Shown one piece after another: positions 1-9,580 of a stretch of 64,000 nucleotides of DNA (positions within the stretch are counted from its first letter, which is position 1; every line of letters begins with the position of its first letter). The stretch lies in contig NZ_MASI01000001.1 in assembly GCF_001708935.1 (NCBI RefSeq), forward strand, positions 806,001 through 870,000, written 5' to 3'. A program made the translations under genes and the position numbers. Under the pieces are notes generated by a model that was given only the letters and a program-made list of their open reading frames with translations, did not search any database and was not told where the DNA came from. Source of the DNA: Methyloligella halotolerans (GTDB lineage: Bacteria; Pseudomonadota; Alphaproteobacteria; Rhizobiales; Methyloligellaceae).

Positions 1-2
1 TG

Positions 3-1043
3 GGAGGAACGCTCGGGACCAAATCCCCCATACATCCCAACGATCACGTCAATCTCGGCCAATCTTCCAACGATACCTTTCCCACGGCGATGCATATCGC
101 TGCCGCGGAAGAGATCGCCTACCGGCTGGATCCCGCACTGGCCTATCTGTTCGAGGCGTTGAAGGCGAAGGCCGAAGACTTCAAGGACATCATCAAGATC
201 GGCCGCACCCATATGCAGGATGCAACACCGCTTACCCTAGGTCAGGAATTCGGCGGCTATGGGGCGCAAATCGACCAGGGAATCCACATCATGAAGCAGT
301 CCCTGTACGGGCTCTACGAGCTCGCCCAGGGAGGAACCGCGGTCGGCACCGGGCTCAATTCCCATCCCGATTTCGCGGACAAGTTCGCGGAGAAGATCGC
401 CGAGTTCACCCATCTGCCCTTCATCACGGCGCCCAACAAGTTCGCCGCGCTGGCCGGCAACGATGCCTACGTGGCGGCCCATGGCGCGCTGAACACCGTC
501 GCGACGGCCATGTTCAAGGTGGCCAACGATATCCGCCTTCTGGGCTCGGGGCCCCGCTCCGGCCTGGGCGAGCTGATGCTGCCGGAGAACGAGCCAGGCT
601 CATCCATCATGCCGGGCAAGGTGAACCCGACCCAGTGCGAGGCGGTCACCATGGTGGCGGCCAAGGTGATGGGCAACCAGACCACCATGACCATCGCCGG
701 CAGCCAAGGGCATTTCGAGCTGAACGTGTTCAAGCCGGTGATGGCCTACACCATGCTGCAGTCCATCCGACTGCTGGGCGACGTGGCAGTCAGCTTCGTG
801 GACAATTGCGTGAAGGGTATCCGTCCAAACGAGGAGCGGATCGCCGAGCATATGGGCCGGTCGCTGATGCTGGTGACGGCGCTGGCGCCCCATATCGGCT
901 ACGACAAGGCGAGCGAGATCGCCAAGGCGGCCCACAAGAACGGCACGACCCTAAAGGAGGAGGCGGTGCGTCTCGGCTATGTCCAAGAGGACGAGTTCGA
1001 CAGGCTCGTTCTACCCGAGGAGATGATCGGGCCGAAGGCCTGA
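3..1043 (+). CDS. fumC: class II fumarate hydratase (fumarase C), 5' end cut by the window
   Basis: Class II fumarase interconverts fumarate and malate in the TCA cycle, as a cytoplasmic homotetramer. The reading frame is open from base 3, so the true start lies outside; 346 residues remain of a family length near 460. Visible family blocks are HPNDHVN followed by QSSND (nt 30-75), [11 protein letters not shown] with the active-site histidine region (nt 200-235), and the fumarase/aspartase signature [11 protein letters not shown] (nt 595-630) with its catalytic serine loop. The C-terminal domain is complete and the gene stops at TGA 1041-1043. An RHH protein gene follows 45 bp downstream on the same strand. 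Aspartase or argininosuccinate lyase are less likely because the blocks match FumC closely. Confidence 0.95.
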   Translation, partial: GGTLGTKSPIHPNDHVNLGQSSNDTFPTAMHIAAAEEIAYRLDPALAYLFEALKAKAEDFKDIIKIGRTHMQDATPLTLGQEFGGYGAQIDQGIHIMKQSLYGLYELAQGGTAVGTGLNSHPDFADKFAEKIAEFTHLPFITAPNKFAALAGNDAYVAAHGALNTVATAMFKVANDIRLLGSGPRSGLGELMLPENEPGSSIMPGKVNPTQCEAVTMVAAKVMGNQTTMTIAGSQGHFELNVFKPVMAYTMLQSIRLLGDVAVSFVDNCVKGIRPNEERIAEHMGRSLMLVTALAPHIGYDKASEIAKAAHKNGTTLKEEAVRLGYVQEDEFDRLVLPEEMIGPKA

Positions 1044-1088
1044 CCGGTTCAGGCGTCTTCCCTGCCCCCTTCGTCTGGGCTTTCCAAC

Positions 1089-1298
1089 ATGTCTTCCACC
1101 AAACGCTCCATCACCATCGCGGGCCACAGGACATCGGTCTCCGTCGAGGACGAGTTCTGGGAGGCTTTGTCGGAGATCGCCGACGAGGACGATAGCTCCA
1201 TCGCGAGGCTGGTGGAGACGATCGATCAGAGCCGAGGAGAGAAAAGCCTGTCGGCTGCCATCCGCGCCTTTGTGCTGCGAAAGGCGCGTAGCGGCTAG
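1089..1298 (+). CDS. ribbon-helix-helix domain protein (RHH_4-type), 69 aa
   Basis: A 69-residue protein opening with a short beta strand (SITIAGHRTSVSVE) followed by two helices (EFWEALSEIADEDDSS and SLSAAIRAFVLRKA), the layout of alphaproteobacterial ribbon-helix-helix proteins usually annotated as 'RHH domain-containing'. Such proteins are thought to bind DNA as dimers; no target is evident here. The ATG at 1089 follows fumC by 45 bp, so it may be cotranscribed with fumC. Its 3' end overlaps the AsmA gene on the opposite strand by 4 bp. The fold assignment is fairly secure; the role is unknown. Confidence 0.75.
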   Translation: MSSTKRSITIAGHRTSVSVEDEFWEALSEIADEDDSSIARLVETIDQSRGEKSLSAAIRAFVLRKARSG

Positions 1299-4200
1299 CG
1301 GCCGTAGCCGAAAAGCGGAATGCCGCGCTTCCAGTCGTCGTTGGCCGGCGCAGGCCGGTTCGACCGGCGGGTGGCCGGCGGAGGCGGACGACGCTCCGGC
1401 GCCACGATGGCCTCGGTCGTCTCGTCGGAGGCTTCGGTGAGCGGCGTCTCACCTTCGGATGAAGTCGAGGATTCGTTCAGCTCCAAGAGATCCTCGATGC
1501 TCGATGGGGTCCGCCGGGATTTCGCGCTGTCTTCCTCCCTGCTCCCCGCCTCGCCGCCGTCATCCGGCGCGGTCGCCGTATTGTCCGAAGGGGCGGTCTC
1601 GCCAGCGGGCGGGGTCTCCTGGGCCGTCGACGGCTCCTGTCTACTTTCAGGCTGTTGGGCCGTTTCGGCGTCCCGATCGTTCGGCGCGGGCTCCTGTGCC
1701 GTCTCGGGCTCAGGCTCCTGGACGGTGTTGGCCTGCTGCGGCGTGGCGGCTTCAGCTGCCGGGGCGGCGTCGTCTTCCGCCTTCTCGGGGGCGGGAGTCT
1801 CGACAGACGATTGCGGCTTCGGCGCCCGGGTGGGCGCGCTGTCCGGCGGTCCCTGGCCCGTCACGTCCAGATTCTCCAGCCGCTCCACATCCTCTTCCAT
1901 ACGGCGAACGGTGAAATGCGCGACCAGCGCGTCCGTATCGATCCGGGGCGCGATGGTGTCGATCTGCTCGAGCGGTGCGGCCAGCACCAGGGTGAGCGGC
2001 GGAGCATCCTCCACGGGCGGCTGCCGCAAGGTCATGTTCCATTCGCTGTCGAGGCGAAGGCTCGCCAGCGCGATCAGCCCGCTGATCTCGGTAATCGCCT
2101 GATCGTTGGCAAGGCGTCCCTTCTTGAGCCGCAGGGTCCCGTTCTGCACCGTGAAGTCGAGGACGGTGGCGTCGAAATGGTAGACGCCCTGGTTGATCTC
2201 CTTCTGCAGCCGGTCGGCAAGGCCGACGATCTCCTTCTCGTTCACCCGGTTCTGGTCGGTCTTCACCGCCTGGGACAGCATCTTGGCGTAAGCGGCGGTG
2301 TTGAGGCCACGGATCTCGCCCGGCCGCAAGGCGAGGCGTCCCTTGCCACTCAATCCCGCAATCAACCCCGGCGGGCTCAGGCCATCGCCGGTGACATGAA
2401 TGTTGAAGCCGTATTGGCTCTTGGCCTGAATCCGGCCCAGCAGCGCATTGGATGTCTGAGACATCTTGGCCGCAGCAAGCTCGGCATGGACGTCGAGATG
2501 AGCGCCCTCGCCGCGCGGCGCGAGCTGACCGGCCGCCGTGAACAGCCCGTCGAAAAGCTTGCCCTTGAGCACCTTGATGTCGAGCTTTCCGGCGTTCGAC
2601 TGTGCCTTGAACTGGGCCTCCTTCAGGGGGAAAGCGCTGCCCAGATACATGGTCTTCGCCTTCACGTGGAGCTGGGTCTTGGCCCATCCGAGAGGTCCGA
2701 GCGCGAAGCCCCGGGCCGGCCAGATCGCGGCCCTTCCCTCAGTCAGCGTGCCGAGCAGTTCCTCCGTCGACGCCGTGCGCTCCCAGGCGACCAGGGGGCC
2801 GAGCAAGGCCGGCAGAGATACCGTGTCGGCTGTGGCATCGAGATAGACCTCCGTCTCGGGCTTCTTGTCGGTGAGGATATGGGCGCCGAGCTCGACGCTC
2901 TCGCTGCCGATCTGTCCGTTGAGCGGATAGAGGTGGATCTCGCCGGGCTTCTTGGTGAGCTTGCCGCGGAGATCGACGGGAAGATCGCGGGCGCTCGGCG
3001 GGACTGAGACGCCGGCAAGCGCCAGCACCATGGCAGCGTCGTCGGTGCGGGCGCTGAGCTGGCCCTGCAAAGTCAGTGTCTCGTCGCCATATGCGCCCTC
3101 GCCTGCAAAGCTCGCCTCGAGGGGACCCGTCAGCTTCACGCTGAGGTCCAGCTGATCCTCGGGGACGCCTTTCACGGCGAGAACAAGGGTATTCCTGGCT
3201 TCCGCATTGTCGCCAAGACGGCTCTTGAGCTCTTCGGCGCTCAGATCGGGTGCGGCGAGCGAGATCAAGGTTTCCGAGGTCACGCCATCGACCTCGCCCT
3301 CAAGATCGATCGCCGCCTTCCCGAGCTCGGTCAGATCGCCATGGGCTTCGCCTTGCAGATCGACTTTGGCGCCTTTCACCGTGCCCGTGGCCTGAACACG
3401 GCCGATGGACTGCTCCCCTTCGCGGTCGGCCTCGAGAACCAGGCGAAGGTCCACCGGCGCGAGGCCGGCGAAGGTGCGGTCGCCCAAACCCAGCGTGTCG
3501 GCGAGGGCTTGCAGGCTTTCCGGCTTATCGCCCTTCACCGAAAGCGCGATGCGGCCTCGGGGATCGTCGCTGAGAGAGGTCAGCGCCCCCTCGCCCGTCA
3601 CCATCAGCGCGCCGGGGCTTTCGAACTCAAGGCTCCTGATATCGAGGCGGTCGCCGGCATAGTCGAGCCGCGCATTGAGCGCGCCTCCGGGCAGATCCGG
3701 CAGAAGAAGCTCGTGCACGTCCAGGGCCAGGTGGACGCTGGCATCGGTCAGGCCGCCGAGGGCCGGAAACGGCCCGGTTTCGGCTTTCGCTGGCTTTTCG
3801 CCGCCGGTCGTCTCACCCTCGGCCTGCTCTATCCCGGGCTTCGCTGTGTCCGACTTTTTCGACCAGAGGCGGCCGATCCCTCCTTCGCCCATCACCTCGC
3901 GCAGGTCGAGACGCTCGCTCTCCAGGGCGAGATGCAGCATGGGGTCGTCCCCGGCCTCGTAGCGGAGCGCGCCCCCAAAGGCCGTGCCGCTGACGGCGCC
4001 TTCGATACCGCTCAAATCCACGGTGTCCGGCGAAAGCTCAGCGTCCGCCTTCAGCGAAAAATCGCCGGCCGATGTCTGGCCCGCCAGCCCCCGATCGCCT
4101 GCCGCCCAGCGCGTGAGCGTGGCCAGACGCTTGCCCTCCAGGTTGAGCTTGCCGGAGAAGACGGGCCGGGAGTCGCGGGTTGCGATAGTACCGGACGCCG

Positions 4201-5461
4201 CGATCTTCGTTTCGCCAGGCAGTGTGGCGTCGAGCCCCTCGATGGTCACACGGCCGTCTTGAGATGCCAGCTTCAGATCGACTTCGGTGACGAGATCGCC
4301 GCCCAGGCTCGCCTGGTCGACGCGGATATCGAATTGGGCGGTATCGAAGCGCGCCGTCTGCTGGAGGGCGAGGTCGGCCAGACGTGCGAGCCGGGAGGCC
4401 GGATCGGTCTCCCCGCCGCTCTTCGGGTCGGCCAGCAGCGCATCCACATCCACCCAACGCGCCGTCACCTCCCCTTCGGCCCGATCCGTCTCGCCGAAAT
4501 CGACGGCCAGCTTGCCCTTCAGCATTTGAGACCGGCCGCGGCTATGGACGGTGACCTCGAAGGGCGAGAGCGCCACACGCTCGGGACGCGCTTCCAGGTC
4601 TCCTTTCAGCTCCACGAGGGAGGCGGCGGCGGGCGGCGGCGGGGGCGCGGGCTGCTCCCCGTCCTGACGCTCGGCGACGGGGACGGCATCCGGGCCCGGG
4701 GATGCGCGGTATGGCAGAAGCCGCGCGGTCATCTTCCCGTCGAAATATGGGGTGGCGCGCAAGCCGCCGATCTGGCCGTCGAGCAGCAGAGTGGTGCCGG
4801 AATTGGTCTCGGTGATGCGCGCCTTCAGACGGGATTCGCCCTCGCTGTCCGCCGCGCCGGTGGAGAAGTGAATCTCCTGTGGTTCGCCGTCGTAACGATA
4901 GGTGGCGCTGACCTTATAGGGACCCGATAGGCTGGCGGCGGTCGCCTCCCCGTCGATGTCCTCGATGGAGGCGATGTCCTCGCCTTGCTTGTAGACCTCG
5001 ATCCGGCCGCCGCTGACGGTCACGGAATCGAAGGCTACCTGCTTCGGTGCGAAGGGAAGCGTCGACTCGCGCAGGCCGATGTCGGTCCAGGCGCCGCTGC
5101 CGTCCTCGTTGACACTGAGCCGGATGACCGGATCGACGATTGCGACCTGCTGGGTCTCGATGGTGCCCCGCAGCAACGCACCGATATTGAGGGATACCTG
5201 TAGCGTTTCTGCTTCGATGAAGGGCAGCGTCGTGCCACCTTCCGCCGCGGCTACGGTCACCTGATCGAAGCGTAGCTCCGGCACCGGCAGCAGTCGAAGC
5301 TCGACCGGGCCGCGCACGGCGACGTCCCGGCCCATGACCTTGCTCGCCTGCGCCTCGAACACGTCGCGGTAATCGTTGAAGTCGACGAAATACGGAACGG
5401 CGAATAGCGCGCTCAAGGCGACGATCAGAAATACCGTCAATGAGAGCAGAAAAGAATTCAC
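1295..5461 (-). CDS. AsmA family protein, 1388 aa
   Basis: A very long envelope protein of the AsmA family, whose members are thought to move phospholipids between inner and outer membrane or to assist outer-membrane biogenesis. Residues about 4-23 form one membrane anchor, directly followed by the AsmA N-terminal block (YFVDFNDYRDVFEAQASKVMGRDVAVRGPVELRLLPVPE shows its key positions at about 25-62, split here only for orientation). Long repeating beta-rich stretches fill the middle, and an AsmA C-terminal domain lies at about 1000-1190 (GLNTAAYAKML, RLKKGRLANDQAITEISG). The last 190 residues are a low-complexity tail rich in P, E, A, T and S. It stands alone on its strand, with a 4-bp tail-to-tail overlap with the RHH gene. 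Confidence 0.85.
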   Translation of the reverse strand: MNSFLLSLTVFLIVALSALFAVPYFVDFNDYRDVFEAQASKVMGRDVAVRGPVELRLLPVPELRFDQVTVAAAEGGTTLPFIEAETLQVSLNIGALLRGTIETQQVAIVDPVIRLSVNEDGSGAWTDIGLRESTLPFAPKQVAFDSVTVSGGRIEVYKQGEDIASIEDIDGEATAASLSGPYKVSATYRYDGEPQEIHFSTGAADSEGESRLKARITETNSGTTLLLDGQIGGLRATPYFDGKMTARLLPYRASPGPDAVPVAERQDGEQPAPPPPPAAASLVELKGDLEARPERVALSPFEVTVHSRGRSQMLKGKLAVDFGETDRAEGEVTARWVDVDALLADPKSGGETDPASRLARLADLALQQTARFDTAQFDIRVDQASLGGDLVTEVDLKLASQDGRVTIEGLDATLPGETKIAASGTIATRDSRPVFSGKLNLEGKRLATLTRWAAGDRGLAGQTSAGDFSLKADAELSPDTVDLSGIEGAVSGTAFGGALRYEAGDDPMLHLALESERLDLREVMGEGGIGRLWSKKSDTAKPGIEQAEGETTGGEKPAKAETGPFPALGGLTDASVHLALDVHELLLPDLPGGALNARLDYAGDRLDIRSLEFESPGALMVTGEGALTSLSDDPRGRIALSVKGDKPESLQALADTLGLGDRTFAGLAPVDLRLVLEADREGEQSIGRVQATGTVKGAKVDLQGEAHGDLTELGKAAIDLEGEVDGVTSETLISLAAPDLSAEELKSRLGDNAEARNTLVLAVKGVPEDQLDLSVKLTGPLEASFAGEGAYGDETLTLQGQLSARTDDAAMVLALAGVSVPPSARDLPVDLRGKLTKKPGEIHLYPLNGQIGSESVELGAHILTDKKPETEVYLDATADTVSLPALLGPLVAWERTASTEELLGTLTEGRAAIWPARGFALGPLGWAKTQLHVKAKTMYLGSAFPLKEAQFKAQSNAGKLDIKVLKGKLFDGLFTAAGQLAPRGEGAHLDVHAELAAAKMSQTSNALLGRIQAKSQYGFNIHVTGDGLSPPGLIAGLSGKGRLALRPGEIRGLNTAAYAKMLSQAVKTDQNRVNEKEIVGLADRLQKEINQGVYHFDATVLDFTVQNGTLRLKKGRLANDQAITEISGLIALASLRLDSEWNMTLRQPPVEDAPPLTLVLAAPLEQIDTIAPRIDTDALVAHFTVRRMEEDVERLENLDVTGQGPPDSAPTRAPKPQSSVETPAPEKAEDDAAPAAEAATPQQANTVQEPEPETAQEPAPNDRDAETAQQPESRQEPSTAQETPPAGETAPSDNTATAPDDGGEAGSREEDSAKSRRTPSSIEDLLELNESSTSSEGETPLTEASDETTEAIVAPERRPPPPATRRSNRPAPANDDWKRGIPLFGYGR

Positions 5462-5697
5462 GGAAGTTCGACCTTAGGGGCGTTCACGCCGTCTCGTTTT
5501 CAACTCGGTGTCGGACCTGTCCATCCAGCAGACTTCGCCGCTGAATACCATCAACGTGGGCTGATGGCGAAATTGAGTGTGATTCTTACAGTCTACCCCA
5601 TAGAAGACGGCGCGCCTGCGCATATTCCACGGGAGATCGGCTGATTTTTGGCCGAACGGCTCGCTTCGCCGGCCGAACGCGGAGGTGTTCGCGCCGA

Positions 5698-6378
5698 TCA
5701 GCTGCCTACGGCGTCCACCACGGCGGCGTAGTGGAAGCTTGCGGCGCACAGGACGAAGACGTGCCAGATCGCATTCTGATACGGAAATCGCGACAGGTGA
5801 AAGATCACGCCGACGGTGTAAAGCAGCCCGCCGACGGCGATTAGAACCGCAACGCGGGTCGAGACGGCGTCGGTCAGCGGCGCCCAGGCCGCGACGACCG
5901 CCCAGCCCTGCACCAGATACAGCACCGTCGAAACGCCCTGCAGATAGCGGGGCGCGGCGAGCTTGATGACGACGCCGACCAGCGCGATGGTCCAGACCAC
6001 GGCCAGGAGCGTGTGGCCCGTGGAGGCATCCATCTTCATCAGGGCGAAGGGCGTGTATGTGCCGGCGATCATGAGGAAGATCGCGGCATGATCGAGCCGG
6101 TGGAAGACGGCCTTCACCTTCGGCCGCACGATCATGTTGTAACAGGCCGAGCAGGTGAAGCAGGCGACCAGCGCCAGCCCGTAGATGGTCAGGCTCACGA
6201 CCCAAAGTGCCGTGTTCGACTGCACCCCGATGACGAGCAGCGTGAGCAGCCCGATCACGCTTGCGGCGACGCCGATGACGTGCACGCAGCCATCGGCGAT
6301 CCGCTCACGCAGGGTGTAGGCCGGCGCTACCTCTCGATCTCTCTCGATCATGGTCCGTATGTGAGAACGGATATCCAT
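5698..6378 (-). CDS. hemolysin III / TrhA family membrane protein
   Basis: A 226-residue polytopic membrane protein of the hemolysin III (YqfA/TrhA, PAQR-related) family. After a short cytoplasmic start it shows about seven membrane helices, with family-typical pieces: RIADGCVHVIGV near the start, TCSACYNM in the third helix region, DHAAIFLMIAGTYTP, and HVFVLCAASFHYAAV near the end. The listed start is the ATG at 6378 (MDIRSHIRTM). An in-frame extension to 6522 exists but would overlap the neighbouring secreted-protein gene and lacks family similarity. Despite the name, there is no sequence reason to think it lyses cells; E. coli TrhA has been linked to membrane homeostasis. Confidence 0.85.
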   Translation of the reverse strand: MDIRSHIRTMIERDREVAPAYTLRERIADGCVHVIGVAASVIGLLTLLVIGVQSNTALWVVSLTIYGLALVACFTCSACYNMIVRPKVKAVFHRLDHAAIFLMIAGTYTPFALMKMDASTGHTLLAVVWTIALVGVVIKLAAPRYLQGVSTVLYLVQGWAVVAAWAPLTDAVSTRVAVLIAVGGLLYTVGVIFHLSRFPYQNAIWHVFVLCAASFHYAAVVDAVGS

Positions 6379-6472
6379 GAAGCGGAGGTTACGGAGGGTT
6401 GTGGCGAGCGTGAGGCACAAGCCCGCGCCGGATTGTCCCGTCTTTTCGGCTTCTAAAGGCTCGGGCTCAACC

Positions 6473-6853
6473 TCAGTTGCCGCAGGCGACCGCGCCGGAG
6501 GTGCAGACATAGGGCACGACAACGCCCGGCCAGCACTGGGTGTAGGTCTTGCGGGTCACGATGTCGGGCTTGATCAGGATGTCTTTCGGCACCTCGGGAC
6601 GGACCGCCTTCCAGAACGGATCCGGCTCGACCTTCCTGGCGCGCATGGTGACATAGCGCCAGCCCCGCCTGCGCTTGACGGCCTCGGCGGACTCGGCGGC
6701 GTTGGCTTGCGACGCCTGGGCTGCGGCCCTGGGTGATTCGGCGCTGTTGGTGGCCTTGATCAGCTCGCAGCCAGCCGAGGCCGGCGTTGCTCCCGCCATT
6801 CCGAGAATGGCAAATCCGCAAAGAAAAATGCTCGATTTCAATAGGCCGCGCAT
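6473..6853 (-). CDS. small secreted protein of unknown function
   Basis: A 126-residue protein with an N-terminal signal peptide (MRGLLKSSIFLCGF, hydrophobic core, then ATPASAG as a likely cleavage region near residue 28), so it is probably periplasmic. The mature part is rich in A, S and E early on, then basic (AVKRRRGWRY), and ends with two cysteines close together (PYVCTSGAVACGN). I chose the ATG at 6853 because AGAGGG lies just upstream; an in-frame ATG at 6874 has no good ribosome site. It runs divergently from the helicase gene. I do not recognise the family. Confidence 0.6.
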   Translation of the reverse strand: MRGLLKSSIFLCGFAILGMAGATPASAGCELIKATNSAESPRAAAQASQANAAESAEAVKRRRGWRYVTMRARKVEPDPFWKAVRPEVPKDILIKPDIVTRKTYTQCWPGVVVPYVCTSGAVACGN

Positions 6854-7103
6854 ATCCCTCTTTCTCCCAATCATCTCAATCGCGAATACGAATGTTCGGC
6901 AAGGGCGGGCGGATCTCGGCCCGCGGGCCAAACTTACGGAATCGCCGGGCCAAGGCCAGTGCATCCGGGCCACAATCACCAATAAGTTGGGCGCCAGCCT
7001 GCGACGAAATGGCATTCCGGACCTGACTGACGTGCGCCGCGAGGAGGTCGTTCTCGGGGGCGGTCCTTTTTTGCCCGCGTCCGCATGCTATATCTCGGAA
7101 CAA

Positions 7104-9437
7104 ATGGCGAAGAATCACTCATCGGCCGCCGAAGCGGCATACCCGGAGGACGACAGGCCTCTCTCCCAGCGCGCCATGGGGCGCCCGGCTGCGGCCTCCT
7201 ATCTCGAAGGGCTGAACCCGGAACAGCGGGATGCGGTGGAGACCCTGGACGGTCCTCTGCTGGTGCTGGCCGGCGCGGGCACTGGCAAGACGCGCGTGCT
7301 GACCACCCGCATCAGCCACATCCTCAATCTCGGCAAGGCGCGGCCCGGCGAGATCCTCGCGGTGACCTTCACCAACAAGGCCGCCCGGGAGATGAAGGGC
7401 CGCATCGGCAGCATGATCGGCGGTGCGGTCGAGGGCATGCCCTGGCTCGGCACGTTCCACGCAATCGGCGTGAAGATCCTGCGGCGTCACGCCGAGGCGG
7501 TGGACCTCAAGCCTTCCTTCACGGTGCTCGATGTCGACGACCAGATCCGGCTCCTGAAGCAGCTGCTCGCAGCGGAGAATATCGACGAGAAGCGCTGGCC
7601 CGCGCGAATGCTGGCCGGGCTGATCGACAGCTGGAAGAACCGGGGCATCACGCCGAAACGCGTGCCCGAGGGCGAGAGCTTCGCCTTCGGCAACGGCAAG
7701 GGACAAGCGCTCTACGCCGCCTATCAGAAGCGGCTGAAGGAGCTGAACGTCGTCGATTTCGGCGACCTCCTGATGGAGAATCTCCGCCTGTTCCAGGAGC
7801 AGCCGGACGTGCTGGCCCAGTATCAGCAGCGCTTCCGCTACATGCTCGTGGACGAGTATCAGGATACCAATGTCGCCCAGTATCTCTGGCTGCGGCTGCT
7901 GGCCCAGGAGAATCCGAATATCTGCTGCGTCGGCGACGACGACCAGTCGATCTATGGCTGGCGTGGCGCGGAGGTCGACAACATCCTGCGCTTCGAACAG
8001 GACTTCCCGGGCGCCAAGGTGATCCGCCTTGAGCGCAACTACCGCTCAACGGGGCATATCCTGGGGGCCGCCTCCGGGCTGATCGCCCATAACGAAGGAC
8101 GCCTCGGCAAGACGCTCCATACGGAAGACCAGTCCGGCGACAAGGTCGCCCTGCAAGGCTGCTGGGACGACGAGGAGGAAGCCCGGGTCATCGGCGAGGA
8201 TATCGAACAGCTGCAGCGCAAGGGCCACGCGCTGAACGAGATCGCGATCCTCGTGCGGGCGAGCTTTCAGATGCGCGCCTTCGAAGAGCGCTTCCTCAAT
8301 CTCGGCCTGCCCTATCGGGTCATCGGCGGCCCGCGCTTCTACGAGCGCCAGGAGATCCGGGACGCCATCGCCTATCTGGCGGTGACGCTAAACCCGTCAA
8401 ACGACATCAAGTTCGAGCGCATCGTGAACGTGCCGCGCCGGGGCCTGGGCGATTCCAGCGTCAAGGCGGTGCATCAGCTTGCCCGGGCGCGCGGCGTGCC
8501 GCTGACCCAGGCGGCGCGGATGATCGTGGAAACCGAGGAGCTGACGGCGCGGGCGCGCAAATCCCTCGCCGGGCTTATCGGGTCCTTCGACCGCTGGCGC
8601 GGCATGATCGACAGCATGAAGCATACAGATCTCGCCGAGCTGATCCTGGACGAGTCCGGCTACACGGCCATGTGGCAGAACGAGAAGAGCCCGCAGGCTC
8701 ATACGCGCCTCGACAACCTGAAAGAGCTGATCCGCTTCATGGACGAGTTCGATACGCTCGCCGGCTTCATGGAGCACGTGACCCTGGTGATGGACCGGGA
8801 AGCGGAGGAGACCGAGGACCGGGTCAACCTGATGACCTTGCACAGCGCCAAGGGACTCGAATTCGACTCCGTGTTCCTGCCGGGCTGGGAGGAAGGGCTC
8901 TGCCCCCACCAGAGGAGCCTCGACGAATCCGGCCGCTCCGGCCTGGAGGAAGAGCGGCGGCTCGGCCATGTGGGGCTGACCCGGGCGCGGGTGCGCGCGA
9001 AGATCACCTTCGCCCAGAACCGCCGAACCCACGGCACGTGGCAGTCGGCCATTCCATCGCGCTTCATCGACGAACTGCCGGTCGATCATGTCGACGTGGT
9101 GGAAGACACCGGCTATGGCGGCTACGGCGCGAGCCGCTTCGATACGGTGGAGACAGTGTTCGCCAGCGGATTCTACGAGACGCCGGGCTGGCAGCGGGCG
9201 CAGCGGAACCGGCCCGACACGGGCTCGCCCCAGCGGCGCCGCGAACCGCTCACGATCGAAGGCACGCTGGTTGCCGCGAGCACGGCGGAGGGCAGCGGGT
9301 TCAGCACGGGGACTCGCGTGTTCCACCAGAAATTCGGTTATGGGCGGATCGCCGTTGTCGACGGCAACAAGCTTACGGTGGACTTCGAGAAGGCCGGACG
9401 GAAGAAGGTGGTCGACAGCTTCGTGGAACGCAGCTGA
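7104..9437 (+). CDS. uvrD: ATP-dependent DNA helicase, UvrD/PcrA/Rep family
   Basis: A 777-residue superfamily 1A 3'-5' helicase for nucleotide excision and mismatch repair and for clearing stalled forks. Motifs in order: Q motif LNPEQRDAV (about 37-45), Walker A GAGTGKT (57-63), TFTNKAA (motif Ia), DEYQDTN (motif II), GDDDQSIYGWRGA (motif III), LERNYRS (motif IV), LMTLHSAKGLEF (motif V) and EEERRLGHVGLTRAR (motif VI). The C-terminal 45 residues (GTRVFHQKFGYGRI) are the Tudor-like tail of PcrA/UvrD. The open frame reaches back to 6675, but the ATG at 7104 gives the usual length and the earlier codons do not resemble the family. UvrD and PcrA cannot be told apart from the sequence alone. Confidence 0.93.
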   Translation: MAKNHSSAAEAAYPEDDRPLSQRAMGRPAAASYLEGLNPEQRDAVETLDGPLLVLAGAGTGKTRVLTTRISHILNLGKARPGEILAVTFTNKAAREMKGRIGSMIGGAVEGMPWLGTFHAIGVKILRRHAEAVDLKPSFTVLDVDDQIRLLKQLLAAENIDEKRWPARMLAGLIDSWKNRGITPKRVPEGESFAFGNGKGQALYAAYQKRLKELNVVDFGDLLMENLRLFQEQPDVLAQYQQRFRYMLVDEYQDTNVAQYLWLRLLAQENPNICCVGDDDQSIYGWRGAEVDNILRFEQDFPGAKVIRLERNYRSTGHILGAASGLIAHNEGRLGKTLHTEDQSGDKVALQGCWDDEEEARVIGEDIEQLQRKGHALNEIAILVRASFQMRAFEERFLNLGLPYRVIGGPRFYERQEIRDAIAYLAVTLNPSNDIKFERIVNVPRRGLGDSSVKAVHQLARARGVPLTQAARMIVETEELTARARKSLAGLIGSFDRWRGMIDSMKHTDLAELILDESGYTAMWQNEKSPQAHTRLDNLKELIRFMDEFDTLAGFMEHVTLVMDREAEETEDRVNLMTLHSAKGLEFDSVFLPGWEEGLCPHQRSLDESGRSGLEEERRLGHVGLTRARVRAKITFAQNRRTHGTWQSAIPSRFIDELPVDHVDVVEDTGYGGYGASRFDTVETVFASGFYETPGWQRAQRNRPDTGSPQRRREPLTIEGTLVAASTAEGSGFSTGTRVFHQKFGYGRIAVVDGNKLTVDFEKAGRKKVVDSFVERS

Positions 9438-9580
9438 GCCCCCGCGGCGGCGCCCAGCCGAGCGTCTTTCCTCCCATCTGCCCCGTGACGTTCACCGGGG
9501 ATTGTGCATCGCGTCGCGATTGATCGGGACATATTTGCAATCTTCGCTAGAATACTGGTTCCAACTGACAGGAGGCCGTG

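Noticed and set aside
1655-3007. Long plus-strand frames across the AsmA gene
   Set aside because: The minus-strand frame has an AsmA domain structure and a membrane anchor; the plus-strand frames have neither.
5640-5697. Repeated GGCCGAACG near the trhA 3' end as a terminator
   Set aside because: The copies are direct, not inverted, and the stem that can form is short, so a terminator could not be supported.
6675-7103. Upstream extension of the helicase frame
   Set aside because: It covers the divergent secreted-protein gene and the intergenic region; the family similarity begins after ATG 7104.
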